The notes under the pieces are model-generated. The model was not told the origin of the DNA, made no database searches, and saw nothing but the letters and a program-made list of their open reading frames with translations. This document shows, piece by piece, positions 16,140 to 24,986 of a stretch of 45,803 nucleotides of DNA. Numbering within the stretch: position 1 is the first letter of the stretch; each line of letters opens with the position of its first letter. The position numbers were made by a program, and so were the translations under genes. Location: positions 1-45,803 of the forward strand of contig JAGSGJ010000013.1 in NCBI GenBank assembly GCA_023955225.1, in the 5' to 3' direction. This DNA is from Sulfurovum sp. Lineage in GTDB: Bacteria; Campylobacterota; Campylobacteria; Campylobacterales; Sulfurovaceae.

Positions 16140-17279
16140 ATGAAACTATATCAACTTGGACATATAACAGATAAAAAAGCAGCCCTTAAAGCACTTCATG
16201 TGGAGAGTGGCGGTGTGGGTATCATGGCAAAGAAGATGGAACTTCTCTACTTCTTTATCAAAGACCTTAAAACACCCGCAGCAAATATACTCAAACAAGA
16301 TGCCCTCAGTATAGGTGCTGATCTTGCTGTACCCGGGGGAGTGATACTCTGTGAAAAACCTACCTATGACTGCATACTTATAGGGACTAGAAAACATATG
16401 GAACTCCTCTCCAAAAAAGAGTTGGCACAACCTTTTGGACTCAAAACAGTCGCTATAGAATTGAAGAAATTTCTTTTTACAAAAACCTATTCTACTCAGA
16501 TCATGGGTGTGATCAATGCGAACGATGACAGTTTTTTTGCTGGAAGCAGATTTAAGGCTGAAGATGCCATCATCCAGATCAACACCATGATAGACAATGG
16601 TGCAGGTATCATCGATATAGGTGCTGTGTCATCTCGCCCGGGGGCAGATGAGGTGAGTACAGAAGAAGAGTTAGCACGTATCAAACCTATTTGTGACATC
16701 ATTAAATCTGAAAAATTGTATGAAAAAGCGACTTTTTCTGTAGACAGCACTACGCCAGAGGTCATAGAGTATGCACTCAACAGCGGATTCAGTCTCATCA
16801 ATGATATTAGCGGAGCTAGTAATGAAAGTATCATAAGTCTTGCAGTGACGTATGATGCCAAGCTCTGTATCATGCACATGCAAGGTACCCCAAAAACAAT
16901 GCAACATAATCCGGAGTATGAGGATGTAATGGTTGAGGTCAGTGCCTTCTTTGAAGAACGTATTGCCAAATGTGAAGCCTTGGGACTTGGTAGAGAAAAC
17001 ATTATTTTAGATGTGGGGATTGGCTTTGGTAAAACCCTGGAACATAATCTCACACTGATTAAGAACATGATACATTTTAAAGTATTTGGTTGTGAACTTC
17101 TGGTGGGTGCAAGCAGAAAATCGATGATAGATAAATTGATTGCTTCTAGAGCCGATGAGCGTTTACCTGGAACCTTGGCAATTCACTTGAAAGCTGTTGA
17201 AAATGGGGCTTCGATCGTACGTTGTCATGATGTAGCTGAGCATCAACAGGCTTTAACTGTTTTGAGAGCGATACTGTAA
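16140..17279 (+). CDS. folP: Dihydropteroate synthase with N-terminal extension
   Basis: Joins p-aminobenzoate to dihydropterin pyrophosphate in folate synthesis. 379 residues, about 100 longer than most DHPS because of an extra N-terminal domain (residues 1-115) of the kind I recall in Helicobacter. The TIM barrel then shows IDIGAVSSRPGADEVSTEEE (core SSRPGA), VDSTTPEVI, NDISGA, MHMQGTPKTMQ, DVGIGFGKTLEHN and GASRKSMI. The first loop reads MGVINANDDSFF instead of the common NVTPDSF. A GGGGAG-type ribosome-binding site (AGGGGAGC) precedes the ATG after a 29-bp gap. Confidence 0.93.
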   Translation: MKLYQLGHITDKKAALKALHVESGGVGIMAKKMELLYFFIKDLKTPAANILKQDALSIGADLAVPGGVILCEKPTYDCILIGTRKHMELLSKKELAQPFGLKTVAIELKKFLFTKTYSTQIMGVINANDDSFFAGSRFKAEDAIIQINTMIDNGAGIIDIGAVSSRPGADEVSTEEELARIKPICDIIKSEKLYEKATFSVDSTTPEVIEYALNSGFSLINDISGASNESIISLAVTYDAKLCIMHMQGTPKTMQHNPEYEDVMVEVSAFFEERIAKCEALGLGRENIILDVGIGFGKTLEHNLTLIKNMIHFKVFGCELLVGASRKSMIDKLIASRADERLPGTLAIHLKAVENGASIVRCHDVAEHQQALTVLRAIL

Positions 17280-17283
17280 GATT

Positions 17284-17931
17284 TTGATACGCATACTAAA
17301 ATGGATGATTTTGCTTGTACTGATCACAGTGATGGGCCTTGTTGTCATAGATATGTCTATCTCAAAACAGGCAGAGCCAAACCTCTATAATACTATCAAC
17401 AAAGTTCCAGCAAAAAAAGCTGCTTTGGTACTAGGTACAGCCAAATATATGGTAGGTGGAGGGAAGAACTACTTTTACACGTATCGTATACGTTCTGCAG
17501 CCAATCTCTTTAAAGCAGGGAAAGTAAAAGCCATAGTGGTTTCTGGGGACAACAGTACAAAGTATTATAATGAGACAAGCAAGATGCAAAAAGATCTTAT
17601 AAAAGCAGGGATCCCAAGTCGGTATATTACCCTTGACCCTTTGGGAGTGAGAACACTTGACTCTGTGGTGAGAGCTGAAGCGATTTTTGACCTAAAAGAC
17701 TATATAATCGTCTCTCAGAAATTTCATCTTGAAAGAGCGTTGTTCATAGCCAAAACCAAAGGACAAAAAGTCATAGGATTTATGGCAAAAGATATCCCTG
17801 GTACAAAGGCTGCCTATAGGATGAAAGCCAGAGAATATTTAGCTAGAGCGAAAGCTTTTTTAGATGTATATATCTTGCAGACGACTCCAAGGTTTGATGG
17901 AAAAAAAGAGAAAGTAAACTATAAAAAATGA
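17284..17931 (+). CDS. SanA/YdcF-like DUF218 membrane protein
   Basis: 215 residues with one N-terminal membrane helix (MILLVLITVMGLVVIDM) and a DUF218 (SanA/ElyC/YdcF) domain: AALVLGTA, AANLFKAGKVKAIVVSGDN and the end part IIVSQKFHLERALFIAK. SanA of E. coli affects envelope permeability to vancomycin at high temperature; the biochemical role is unknown. The frame starts with TTG at 17284, which keeps a positively charged n-region; an ATG seven codons later would shorten it. Its stop overlaps the ligA start by four bases. Confidence 0.85.
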   Translation: MIRILKWMILLVLITVMGLVVIDMSISKQAEPNLYNTINKVPAKKAALVLGTAKYMVGGGKNYFYTYRIRSAANLFKAGKVKAIVVSGDNSTKYYNETSKMQKDLIKAGIPSRYITLDPLGVRTLDSVVRAEAIFDLKDYIIVSQKFHLERALFIAKTKGQKVIGFMAKDIPGTKAAYRMKAREYLARAKAFLDVYILQTTPRFDGKKEKVNYKK

Positions 17932-19874
17932 CAAACGAACACTACCAAGACAAAATTAACATCCTCAAAAAATGGGCACACGCTTACTATGTGGAAGACA
18001 ATCCTATAGCTACGGATGAAGAGTATGACAAGCTTTACCATGAAGTGTTTGACTACGAAACATCCAATCCTACTGAAGTGGCAGAAGATTCTCCTACAAA
18101 ACGAGTGGGGGGTGTAGTGCGTGATGAGTTTTCCAAGGCGAAGCATATTAAACGTATGTGGAGTATGGAAGATGTGTTCAATACAGATGAAGTACAAGAG
18201 TGGCTGAACAGAACGGTCAAAAATGTAGGCGAATGTGTGTACTTCTGTGAACCTAAGTTTGATGGTGCGAGTATGAACTTACTGTATGAAAATGGTAAGT
18301 TGATCCGTGCGATCACTCGTGGTGATGGTGTTGTGGGTGAAGAGGTGACAGACAATGTACGTACCATCCGTTCCGTACCTTTAAGTATCGATTATGAGGG
18401 CCAGATAGAGATACGTGGTGAAGTGGTCATACGTAAAGATGATTTTGAGATTATCAATAAAGATAGACTTGAAAAAGGCGAACAGGTATTTGCAAATCCC
18501 CGTAACGCTGCAGCAGGAAGTCTTAGACAGTTAGACTCTTCAGTCACAGCAAAACGCAGACTAGTATTTTACCCTTGGGGTTTAGGTGAAAACGCATTAA
18601 CACAGTCAAAACTCTCACAAAAGATGGACTTTGTGTATGACTTAGGGTTTTTAGAACCCCCTCATGCACAAGAGTGTCACAGTATCGAAGAGATAGAAGC
18701 TTTTTATCAAGACCTTATCTCTCTACGTGATGAGATACCTATGATGATGGATGGTATGGTCATAAAAGTGGATGATGTATCTAAGCAAGAAGACCTGGGG
18801 TATACTGTAAAAGTCCCTAAATGGATGTGCGCGTACAAATTCCCTGCTGTAGAGAAAGTGACCAAGGTCAATGACATTACCCTACAGGTAGGAAGAACAG
18901 GTGTTATTACCCCTGTAGCAGAGGTAGAACCTGTAGAAGTAGATGGAGCTATCATCGCACGTGCGACACTTCATAATTTTGATGAGATAGAACGTAAAGG
19001 TTTGATGATAGGTGATAGCGTCATACTCATACGTTCTGGAGATGTCATCCCTAAGATAACCAAGGTCTTAGATGACAGAAGAGATGGCTCAGAATTGGCT
19101 ATTGAAAGACCGACAGAGTGTCCTACCTGCCAGAGTGAAGTACTTGATGAAGGTACACTCATTAAGTGCCAAAATTTGGATTGTCCCGACAGAGTAGTAA
19201 ACTCCATCATTCACTTTGCTAAAAAAGGGTGTATGAACATAGATGGACTTGGATCTAAGATTGTTGAGATACTGGTTAAAGAGCATAAAATAAAAGATAT
19301 TTTAGGACTTTATTATTTGAAGTTTGAAGATTTAGAAGGGATGGAAGGGTTCAAAGAGAAGCGTATACAAAACCTTCTTGCTGCCATCGCTGATACAAAA
19401 GGTGTACCTCTTTACAGACTATTCTCTGCGATGGGTATAGAACATATTGGAGAAGTTGCCAGCAAGTCATTGGCTTTAGAGTTTGGTTTAGGTGTGGTAG
19501 ATACTACATTTGAAGAAGTGGTAGCATTAGACGGTATAGGCGAAGAGATGGCCAACTCCTTGTTGGAATTCATGCGTGTCAATTACGATTTTGTTTTAAA
19601 ACTTTTTGAAGAGATTCAACCTACAGTAGAAGAGAAAGTGGAAGCAGAAGAAAATCCATTTAAAGACAAAACAGTGGTACTTACCGGGTCTATGTCTGTA
19701 AGTCGTGGTATCGTCAAAGAGATGCTTGAAAAACTAGGAGCCAAAGTAAGTGGTTCTGTGAGTAAGAAGACAGACTATGTTGTGTATGGTGAAGATGCCG
19801 GATCTAAACTGACCAAGGCTGAGAGTTTAGGTGTGAGTACACTGACTGAAGATGAGATGAGGGAGATGTTATGA
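17928..19874 (+). CDS. ligA: NAD-dependent DNA ligase
   Basis: Seals nicks in replication and repair with NAD+ as AMP donor. 648 residues. The adenylation lysine is in CEPKFDGAS (KxDG). NPRNAAAGSLRQLD, an OB-fold (TLQVGRTGVITPVAEVEPV, core GRTGVITPVA), a four-Cys zinc finger (CPTC with CQNLDCPD), HhH repeats (FEDLEGMEGFKEKRIQ and VALDGIGEEMA) and a C-terminal BRCT domain (KDKTVVLTGSM to the end) follow in normal order. Overlaps of four bases with both neighbours indicate tight operon packing. Confidence 0.97.
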   Translation: MTNEHYQDKINILKKWAHAYYVEDNPIATDEEYDKLYHEVFDYETSNPTEVAEDSPTKRVGGVVRDEFSKAKHIKRMWSMEDVFNTDEVQEWLNRTVKNVGECVYFCEPKFDGASMNLLYENGKLIRAITRGDGVVGEEVTDNVRTIRSVPLSIDYEGQIEIRGEVVIRKDDFEIINKDRLEKGEQVFANPRNAAAGSLRQLDSSVTAKRRLVFYPWGLGENALTQSKLSQKMDFVYDLGFLEPPHAQECHSIEEIEAFYQDLISLRDEIPMMMDGMVIKVDDVSKQEDLGYTVKVPKWMCAYKFPAVEKVTKVNDITLQVGRTGVITPVAEVEPVEVDGAIIARATLHNFDEIERKGLMIGDSVILIRSGDVIPKITKVLDDRRDGSELAIERPTECPTCQSEVLDEGTLIKCQNLDCPDRVVNSIIHFAKKGCMNIDGLGSKIVEILVKEHKIKDILGLYYLKFEDLEGMEGFKEKRIQNLLAAIADTKGVPLYRLFSAMGIEHIGEVASKSLALEFGLGVVDTTFEEVVALDGIGEEMANSLLEFMRVNYDFVLKLFEEIQPTVEEKVEAEENPFKDKTVVLTGSMSVSRGIVKEMLEKLGAKVSGSVSKKTDYVVYGEDAGSKLTKAESLGVSTLTEDEMREML

Positions 19875-20590
19875 GACTAGATAAATACTTGGTTGATGAG
19901 GCTTACTTTGAAAGCCGTAATCGTGCGAATGATGCGATAAAGGCTGGGCAGGTTATGGTAGATGGTAAGAAGGCTAAAGCCTCAACGAAAGTAGATGAAA
20001 ATACGCTTGTTGAAGTAGAAGATACGAAGTTTTATGTGAGTCGTGCAGCCCGTAAGTTAGAGAACTTCTTGGTTGAGCACTCTATGGACCTTCAAGGTAA
20101 AAAAGCGTTGGACATCGGTTCGAGTACAGGTGGTTTTGCTCAGATTGTACTTGAAAATGCAGTGGCAACACTCTCTTGTGTAGATGTGGGTAAAGACCAA
20201 CTGCATGTGTCACTGCGCACCAATGAAAAACTCTCTTTACATGAAGAGACAGATATACGTGAATTTCAAAGTGATGATGCTTTTGAATTGATCACCTGTG
20301 ATGTCTCTTTCATCTCTATTTTGCAGATCACAGACGATATAGACAGACTTAGTCAAAACGGTACAGATATTGTGATACTCTACAAGCCACAGTTTGAAGT
20401 AGGTAAAGATGTGAAACGTGACAGTAAAGGTGTGGTGCAAGATCTTGATAGGATAGCCAGACGAAAAGAGGAGTTTGAAGTAGAAGCTGCAAAGTTAGGA
20501 TGGGAGCTTAGCTATCAGGCGCTCTCACAAGTTCAGGGCAAAGAGGGCAACCAAGAGTATCTTTATCATTTTGTAAAGATGGAGAAGTAG
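19871..20590 (+). CDS. tlyA: TlyA-family rRNA 2'-O-methyltransferase
   Basis: 239 residues. An S4 RNA-binding domain (MRLDKYLVDEAYFESRNRAN and AGQVMVDGKKA) is followed by an RrmJ-like methyltransferase: LDIGSSTGGFAQIVL is the SAM motif I, VDVGKDQLH motif II, and LITCDVSFISI with IVILYKPQFEVG the catalytic region (D and K). TlyA methylates 16S and/or 23S rRNA cytidines and conditions capreomycin sensitivity in mycobacteria and Campylobacter. It overlaps the ligA stop by ATGA and is followed by ribF after two bases. Confidence 0.94.
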   Translation: MRLDKYLVDEAYFESRNRANDAIKAGQVMVDGKKAKASTKVDENTLVEVEDTKFYVSRAARKLENFLVEHSMDLQGKKALDIGSSTGGFAQIVLENAVATLSCVDVGKDQLHVSLRTNEKLSLHEETDIREFQSDDAFELITCDVSFISILQITDDIDRLSQNGTDIVILYKPQFEVGKDVKRDSKGVVQDLDRIARRKEEFEVEAAKLGWELSYQALSQVQGKEGNQEYLYHFVKMEK

Positions 20591-20592
20591 AT

Positions 20593-21399
20593 TTGCAGTT
20601 AAGGAATGAGATCAAGGGTATTGCCATAGGATCATTTGACGGCATACATCTTGGGCATAAAACCCTCATAGACAAAGTAGATGCATTGGTGATCATAGAA
20701 AGAAATAGTGGCTACCTTACCCCTGGGTATAAACGTTCACTCTTTACTTCTAAAGTATGTTGTTTTTACCATTTTGATAAGATAAAATCGTTGACAGCTG
20801 AAGCATTTGTTCATAAACTCGAAGTTGATTTTCCTGCACTTGAAACGATCGTTGTGGGATATGATTTTCATTTTGGTAAAAATAAAGCAGGAAATGCCCA
20901 GTCACTTAAAACCTTATGTGATAAAGAAATAGTCATTATTGATCAGGTAAGTCTTGAGGAGATACCTGTTCATTCTCGTACCATCAAAGTGTATTTACGT
21001 GAGGGTAAAATAGCAGAGGCAAATAAATTGCTGGGTAGAACCTACTATATACAAGGCCAAGTGATACAAGGACAAGGCTTAGGTAAAAAAGAGTTGGTTC
21101 CTACAATCAATTTAAATGTCAAAGAGTATCAACTCCCATTAGAAGGTGTCTATGCTACACGTACACTCATTGATGGTCAATGGTTAGATTCTGTGAGCTT
21201 TTTAGGACACCGTGTTACAACGGATGACTCTTTTGCAGTAGAGACACATATCCTAGATAAAGAGATTGGTGAAGTAAGTGGAGAAATAGCGTTAGAATTT
21301 GTAGACTTCATACGTATCAATCAAAAGTTTGACACTCTAGATGCCCTAAAAAAACAAATTCAAGATGATATAGGTTTGGCAAAAAAGCTATTAGCATGA
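20593..21399 (+). CDS. ribF: Bifunctional riboflavin kinase / FAD synthetase
   Basis: Makes FMN and FAD from riboflavin. 268 residues, shorter than the usual 300 or so. The adenylyltransferase part has IAIGSFDGIHLGH near the start and VGYDFHFGKNKAG; VHSRTIKVYLREG corresponds to the ISST-R motif. The kinase part begins about residue 150: GQGLGKKELVPTINL, then LPLEGVYATRTLIDG and EFVDFIRINQKFDTLDAL. The start is TTG at 20593, two bases after tlyA; no ATG lies early enough to keep the first motif. Its stop overlaps the next gene by four bases. Confidence 0.93.
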   Translation: MQLRNEIKGIAIGSFDGIHLGHKTLIDKVDALVIIERNSGYLTPGYKRSLFTSKVCCFYHFDKIKSLTAEAFVHKLEVDFPALETIVVGYDFHFGKNKAGNAQSLKTLCDKEIVIIDQVSLEEIPVHSRTIKVYLREGKIAEANKLLGRTYYIQGQVIQGQGLGKKELVPTINLNVKEYQLPLEGVYATRTLIDGQWLDSVSFLGHRVTTDDSFAVETHILDKEIGEVSGEIALEFVDFIRINQKFDTLDALKKQIQDDIGLAKKLLA

Positions 21400-22166
21400 A
21401 CAAGGTACTAAAAAAGATAAGTATTCTCTTGCTTATAGGCTATGTAGGAACAGGGGTGTTTCTATATCTGAATCAGAGGTCTTTTCTTTATTTCCCTACA
21501 CCAAATATCTCCACACCCTATACGCAGATGACACTTCAAAATGAGAGAGAATCTATTCATATTATTGTCTTAAATAAGGGGCATAAAAATGCCATACTTT
21601 ATTTTGGAGGCAATGCTGAGTCAATGGCACAAAGTAGTGCGGAGATCGCTAGACAATTCCCTGCATTTACGGTCTACCTAATGGATTATAGAGGGTATGG
21701 TAGCAGTACAGGAGAGGCAAGTGAAGAGGGACTCTATAGTGATGCATTAAAACTTTATGATACCATCAAGCCTAAACATGATCGTATTGCTATAGGAGGA
21801 CGTAGTTTAGGTTCTGGCATAGCTACCTATGTCGCAGCGCACAGAGAAGTTTCTAAACTTGCACTCATCACTCCGTTTGACAGTATCATCAATGTTGCGC
21901 AAGCGATGTACCCCATTTTCCCTATATCATTTCTTCTTCATGATGCGTATGATTCTCTTAGTAGAATCAAAGATATCAAAGCAAAAACGCTTATCGTCAT
22001 TGCCCAAAATGATAATGTTATCACAAGAGAACGAACACAAGAACTTATAGATGCTTTTGATACTGGTAAACTGCAGGTAATGACGATTAAAAATCGAGGG
22101 CATAATGATATCTCTTCAGACGCTAGATATTATAAGATCATGCAAGATTTTATAGGGGATGGTTGA
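21396..22166 (+). CDS. Membrane-anchored alpha/beta hydrolase (Bem46/ABHD13-like)
   Basis: 256 residues. One N-terminal membrane segment (ISILLLIGYVGTGVFLYL) and a short aromatic linker (SFLYFPTPN) lead into a serine hydrolase fold. An oxyanion region lies at LYFGGNAESMAQ and DYRGYGSSTG. The nucleophile elbow is GGRSLGSGIA. An Asp follows in VIAQNDNVI and the catalytic His in NRGHNDI. The substrate is unknown; such proteins are often assigned as lipases or esterases. It is last in the long operon that begins at nudH and is convergent with the GGDEF gene, 21 bases away. Confidence 0.88.
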   Translation: MNKVLKKISILLLIGYVGTGVFLYLNQRSFLYFPTPNISTPYTQMTLQNERESIHIIVLNKGHKNAILYFGGNAESMAQSSAEIARQFPAFTVYLMDYRGYGSSTGEASEEGLYSDALKLYDTIKPKHDRIAIGGRSLGSGIATYVAAHREVSKLALITPFDSIINVAQAMYPIFPISFLLHDAYDSLSRIKDIKAKTLIVIAQNDNVITRERTQELIDAFDTGKLQVMTIKNRGHNDISSDARYYKIMQDFIGDG

Positions 22167-22187
22167 GAGAACGGTATTGACTCTGAG

Positions 22188-24038
22188 TTAAATGGTATAG
22201 TTCCTAGTGTCTGACTCCATATTTTGATGCCGTAGACAATACTGGTTGGGGTCTGATTTAGAATACTCTACGCGACTTTTACCACTCTTTTTTGCTCTGT
22301 ACATTGCACTGTCAGCAGATTTTATCAGTGTTTGGGGGTCTCTACCGTCATCTGGATAAATTGAAGCACCGATACTCATACCGATAGAGATTGTATTTCC
22401 TTCTATCAGACAAGGTGTATTACTGATATTGTTAATTCTTTGTAAAATATTGTCAAGGTATTCAAAACTTTCTAACTCTTCAACCAAAATAACAAACTCA
22501 TCTCCACCAAAACGACAGATGGTATCTTCTTTACGTAAAATGTCTTTAAGGGAGAGAGCCACTTTTTTCAATATTTCATCTCCAGCAGAGTGTCCAAAGG
22601 TATCGTTAACGGGTTTGAAGTTGTCGAGGTCACAAAAGATAAGAGAGATACATTTTTTGAATCTTGCAGCATGATCAATCGCATGTTCCAATCTGTCATT
22701 GAATAAAAGTCTATTGGATAGACCTGTAAGCGGATCATGTGTTGCAAGATAGGCTTGTTCGTGTGCATCTTTGCGCTGGTGCGTGACATCTGAGAAAACA
22801 CCAATGAAGTTTTCTGTCTGACCCTGAGCATCCTTAATAGCGTTAATACTTAACCACTCAATGTATATTTCACCATTTTTCTTACGGTTTGTTATCTCTC
22901 CCTGCCAATAGCCATTGATTGACAATTGATCCCATATCTTTTGATAAAAGTGCTTATCATCTTGACCTGATTTTAGGATCTTGGGATCTTTACCAATGAC
23001 TGAAGATGCCGGGTATCCTGTAATACTGGTAAAGGCATCATTTACATGTACAATTTGATTATTTTTATCGGTGATCAATACACCATCCATCGTATGCTCA
23101 GAGACGGCTGAAGACATTTCAAGTGACTTCAGGATATTCCTGTTATTAATAGCCGCACCGATAATAGATGCTGCCGTACCGAGCATTTCAACATTTGTAG
23201 CTTCAAGTATCTGCTTGTGCTCATCTCCAATGCCAAGAAATCCCCACCATTTATTTTGTACAAATATTGGTAATATAAGTAAGGAGTTGATCTTAAACAG
23301 ATCTAAAAGTTTCTTTTTGGATTTGTCATAATCTTCTCTGCTTCCATTGACAGGCAAGTTTTTTTCTAACTGGCTTTTCCATCGCATAAAATAATTTTTA
23401 CGATAATGAATGTGCTTTTTACTTTTTGCATTGGGATTATCATTGATATATAAAAGTTTGTGAGCCATGAGAGTGTTTTTGTCTGGCGCATTTTGGTATA
23501 TGAAAATAGATGACATGTTAGAAGCTTGCTTAAGATTTTTCATCTCTTGATGTAGCGCTTCCATCCAGTCAGACTGTTGTAAGAAATTATGAGACATTTC
23601 ATTGATAGCATGAAGTATATTTTGTTGTCTTTGAATCTCTCGATTGCTACGTCTTTTCTCAATGACTTCATTATAAAGGTGTTGTATGGTTTTTGAAAAG
23701 CTTTTAGATGCAAAAGGTTTTGAAAGGAATTGGTTAACTCCAAGCTCAATGGATTTGATGAGAATATCACGTTTCTCAAAGTCTGTAAAGATAGCGATCT
23801 TCACATTTTCATCGATCTTTCGTATCTCTTCAACCATTTCCAAACCATTCATACGTGGCATATTGATGTCTGAAAGGATGATATCAGGAGTATGCTCTTT
23901 GAAACGGGCAAGTCCTTCAATGCCGTCAGGTGCAGTGATAATAATATCTGCATACGGATTTAGCATATGATAGAGTATTGATGTAGTGGTCCTGTCATCA
24001 TCCACAATAAGTATACTTAATTGTTCCATCTTTTCCAT
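22188..24038 (-). CDS. Diguanylate cyclase with REC, GAF and PAS domains
   Basis: 616 residues: REC (5-125, phospho-Asp D57 in ILSDINMPRMNG, with VDDD acidic pair), coiled region, GAF-like domain (about 160-300), PAS (305-425, DGVLITDKNNQIVHVN and the PAC end GVFSDVT) and GGDEF (from THDPLTGLSNR). The active site is an intact GGDEF near residue 508. The inhibitory I-site RKED lies five residues before it. It should make cyclic di-GMP from GTP, controlled by phosphorylation and possibly by a ligand. No EAL domain is present. A second ATG is three codons in. No partner kinase adjoins it; cmoA is divergent. Confidence 0.92.
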   Translation of the reverse strand: MEKMEQLSILIVDDDRTTTSILYHMLNPYADIIITAPDGIEGLARFKEHTPDIILSDINMPRMNGLEMVEEIRKIDENVKIAIFTDFEKRDILIKSIELGVNQFLSKPFASKSFSKTIQHLYNEVIEKRRSNREIQRQQNILHAINEMSHNFLQQSDWMEALHQEMKNLKQASNMSSIFIYQNAPDKNTLMAHKLLYINDNPNAKSKKHIHYRKNYFMRWKSQLEKNLPVNGSREDYDKSKKKLLDLFKINSLLILPIFVQNKWWGFLGIGDEHKQILEATNVEMLGTAASIIGAAINNRNILKSLEMSSAVSEHTMDGVLITDKNNQIVHVNDAFTSITGYPASSVIGKDPKILKSGQDDKHFYQKIWDQLSINGYWQGEITNRKKNGEIYIEWLSINAIKDAQGQTENFIGVFSDVTHQRKDAHEQAYLATHDPLTGLSNRLLFNDRLEHAIDHAARFKKCISLIFCDLDNFKPVNDTFGHSAGDEILKKVALSLKDILRKEDTICRFGGDEFVILVEELESFEYLDNILQRINNISNTPCLIEGNTISIGMSIGASIYPDDGRDPQTLIKSADSAMYRAKKSGKSRVEYSKSDPNQYCLRHQNMESDTRNYTI

Positions 24039-24126
24039 TTTTATATTGTAATATAAAAATCTTTTATAAAGATAAAAAATAATATATAAATACTAATCGC
24101 TTCAACTGATTACAATACTCTTGGTA

Positions 24127-24132
24127 TATAAT
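24127..24132 (+). promoter_or_regulatory. Candidate -10 box for cmoA, deciding its start
   Basis: TATAAT overlaps the first in-frame ATG at 24131. A transcript from here would begin about 24139, past that ATG, so the ATG at 24161 with AAAGAAAG in front is the better start. Confidence 0.4.
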
Positions 24133-24160
24133 GATGAAAAGAAAAGTGAAAGAAAGCATT

Positions 24161-24868
24161 ATGAAAGATAAAGTTTTTGAAAAACCTATAGAAAAAAAAT
24201 TCGAATTTGATGAAGCAGTCGCTTCTGTTTTTGATGATATGTTAAGTCGTTCAGTACCTTTTTATGATGAGGTCAGAAAGCTCGTCATCTCTTTGATCCT
24301 CTCAGAACAGGAAGAGGGGTTAAAAGTACTTGACCTTGGTTCTTCTACCGCAAAGTTTTTACTCGATCTGCATAGTAAAATGGATGTCAAAATGCAACTC
24401 AAAGGTCTTGATAATTCTCAAGCGATGTTAGACAGAGCTGAACAAAAATGTCAGGCTTTTGGTGCAAATATAGAATTGGAGTTGGCAGATATGTTGGCGT
24501 ATGATTATGACAAAGAAGATATCATTGTGGCAAATTATACCTTACAGTTTATCCGTCCTATGCAACGTGTTGAGCTTGTGAAGAGGCTCTATGACGGCCT
24601 AAATGATGATGGTGTTTTCATTTTCTCTGAGAAAGTGGTCTTTGAAGATAAGAAGCTTGATAAAGAGCTCATAGATATCTATTATGAGTATAAAAAAGAG
24701 CAGGGGTATAGCGAGTATGAGATCGCACAGAAGCGGGAAGCGCTGGAAAATGTACTCATTCCTTTTACGATAAAAGAAAATATACAGATGTGTAAAGATG
24801 CTGGATTTAGACATATAGAAACGGTTTTTCAGTGGGCAAATTTTGTGACTTTCGTTGTGAAAAAGTAA
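24161..24868 (+). CDS. cmoA: Carboxy-S-adenosyl-L-methionine synthase
   Basis: Uses prephenate to turn SAM into carboxy-SAM, the donor for cmo5U34 in tRNA wobble uridines. 235 residues from the chosen ATG. The alignment with E. coli CmoA as I recall it is close: DKVFEKPI, FDEAVASVFDDMLSRSVPFY, VLDLGSSTAKFLLDL (motif I), GLDNSQAML, VANYTLQFIRP, FIFSEKVVFED, GYSEYEIAQKREALENVL and the end FQWANFVTF. Frame and ATG continue upstream to 24131, but that codon overlaps a -10 box. Prephenate supply links it to the shikimate genes nearby. No cmoB is in the window. Confidence 0.92.
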   Translation: MKDKVFEKPIEKKFEFDEAVASVFDDMLSRSVPFYDEVRKLVISLILSEQEEGLKVLDLGSSTAKFLLDLHSKMDVKMQLKGLDNSQAMLDRAEQKCQAFGANIELELADMLAYDYDKEDIIVANYTLQFIRPMQRVELVKRLYDGLNDDGVFIFSEKVVFEDKKLDKELIDIYYEYKKEQGYSEYEIAQKREALENVLIPFTIKENIQMCKDAGFRHIETVFQWANFVTFVVKK

Positions 24869-24890
24869 AGCTTATTTTAGTTATTAAGAC

Positions 24891-24940
24891 AAGTTATTCA
24901 CCCCTCTTTCACACTGTGAATAACTTAAATACCTTTTTTT
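24891..24940 (+). terminator. Intrinsic terminator after cmoA
   Basis: A perfect 11-bp stem, AAGTTATTCAC (24891-24901) with GTGAATAACTT (24916-24926), loop of 14, is followed seven bases on by seven T. The arms also contain TTATTCAC in both orientations, similar to a DnaA box; see findings. Confidence 0.65.
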
Positions 24941-24953
24941 CATCTTTTTTAGC

Positions 24954-24959
24954 TATAAT
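24954..24959 (+). promoter_or_regulatory. Candidate -10 box for the DAHP synthase gene
   Basis: TATAAT preceded by T-rich sequence, 27 bases before the ATG, with AAGGA as ribosome-binding site. Placed directly after the cmoA terminator. Confidence 0.55.
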
Positions 24960-24986
24960 CATCCAATTTATTTTTAAGGACATACC

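Noticed and set aside
16496..17068. 190-codon open frame antisense to folP
   Set aside because: It shadows a clear dihydropteroate synthase and has low-complexity Ser/Leu composition without motifs.
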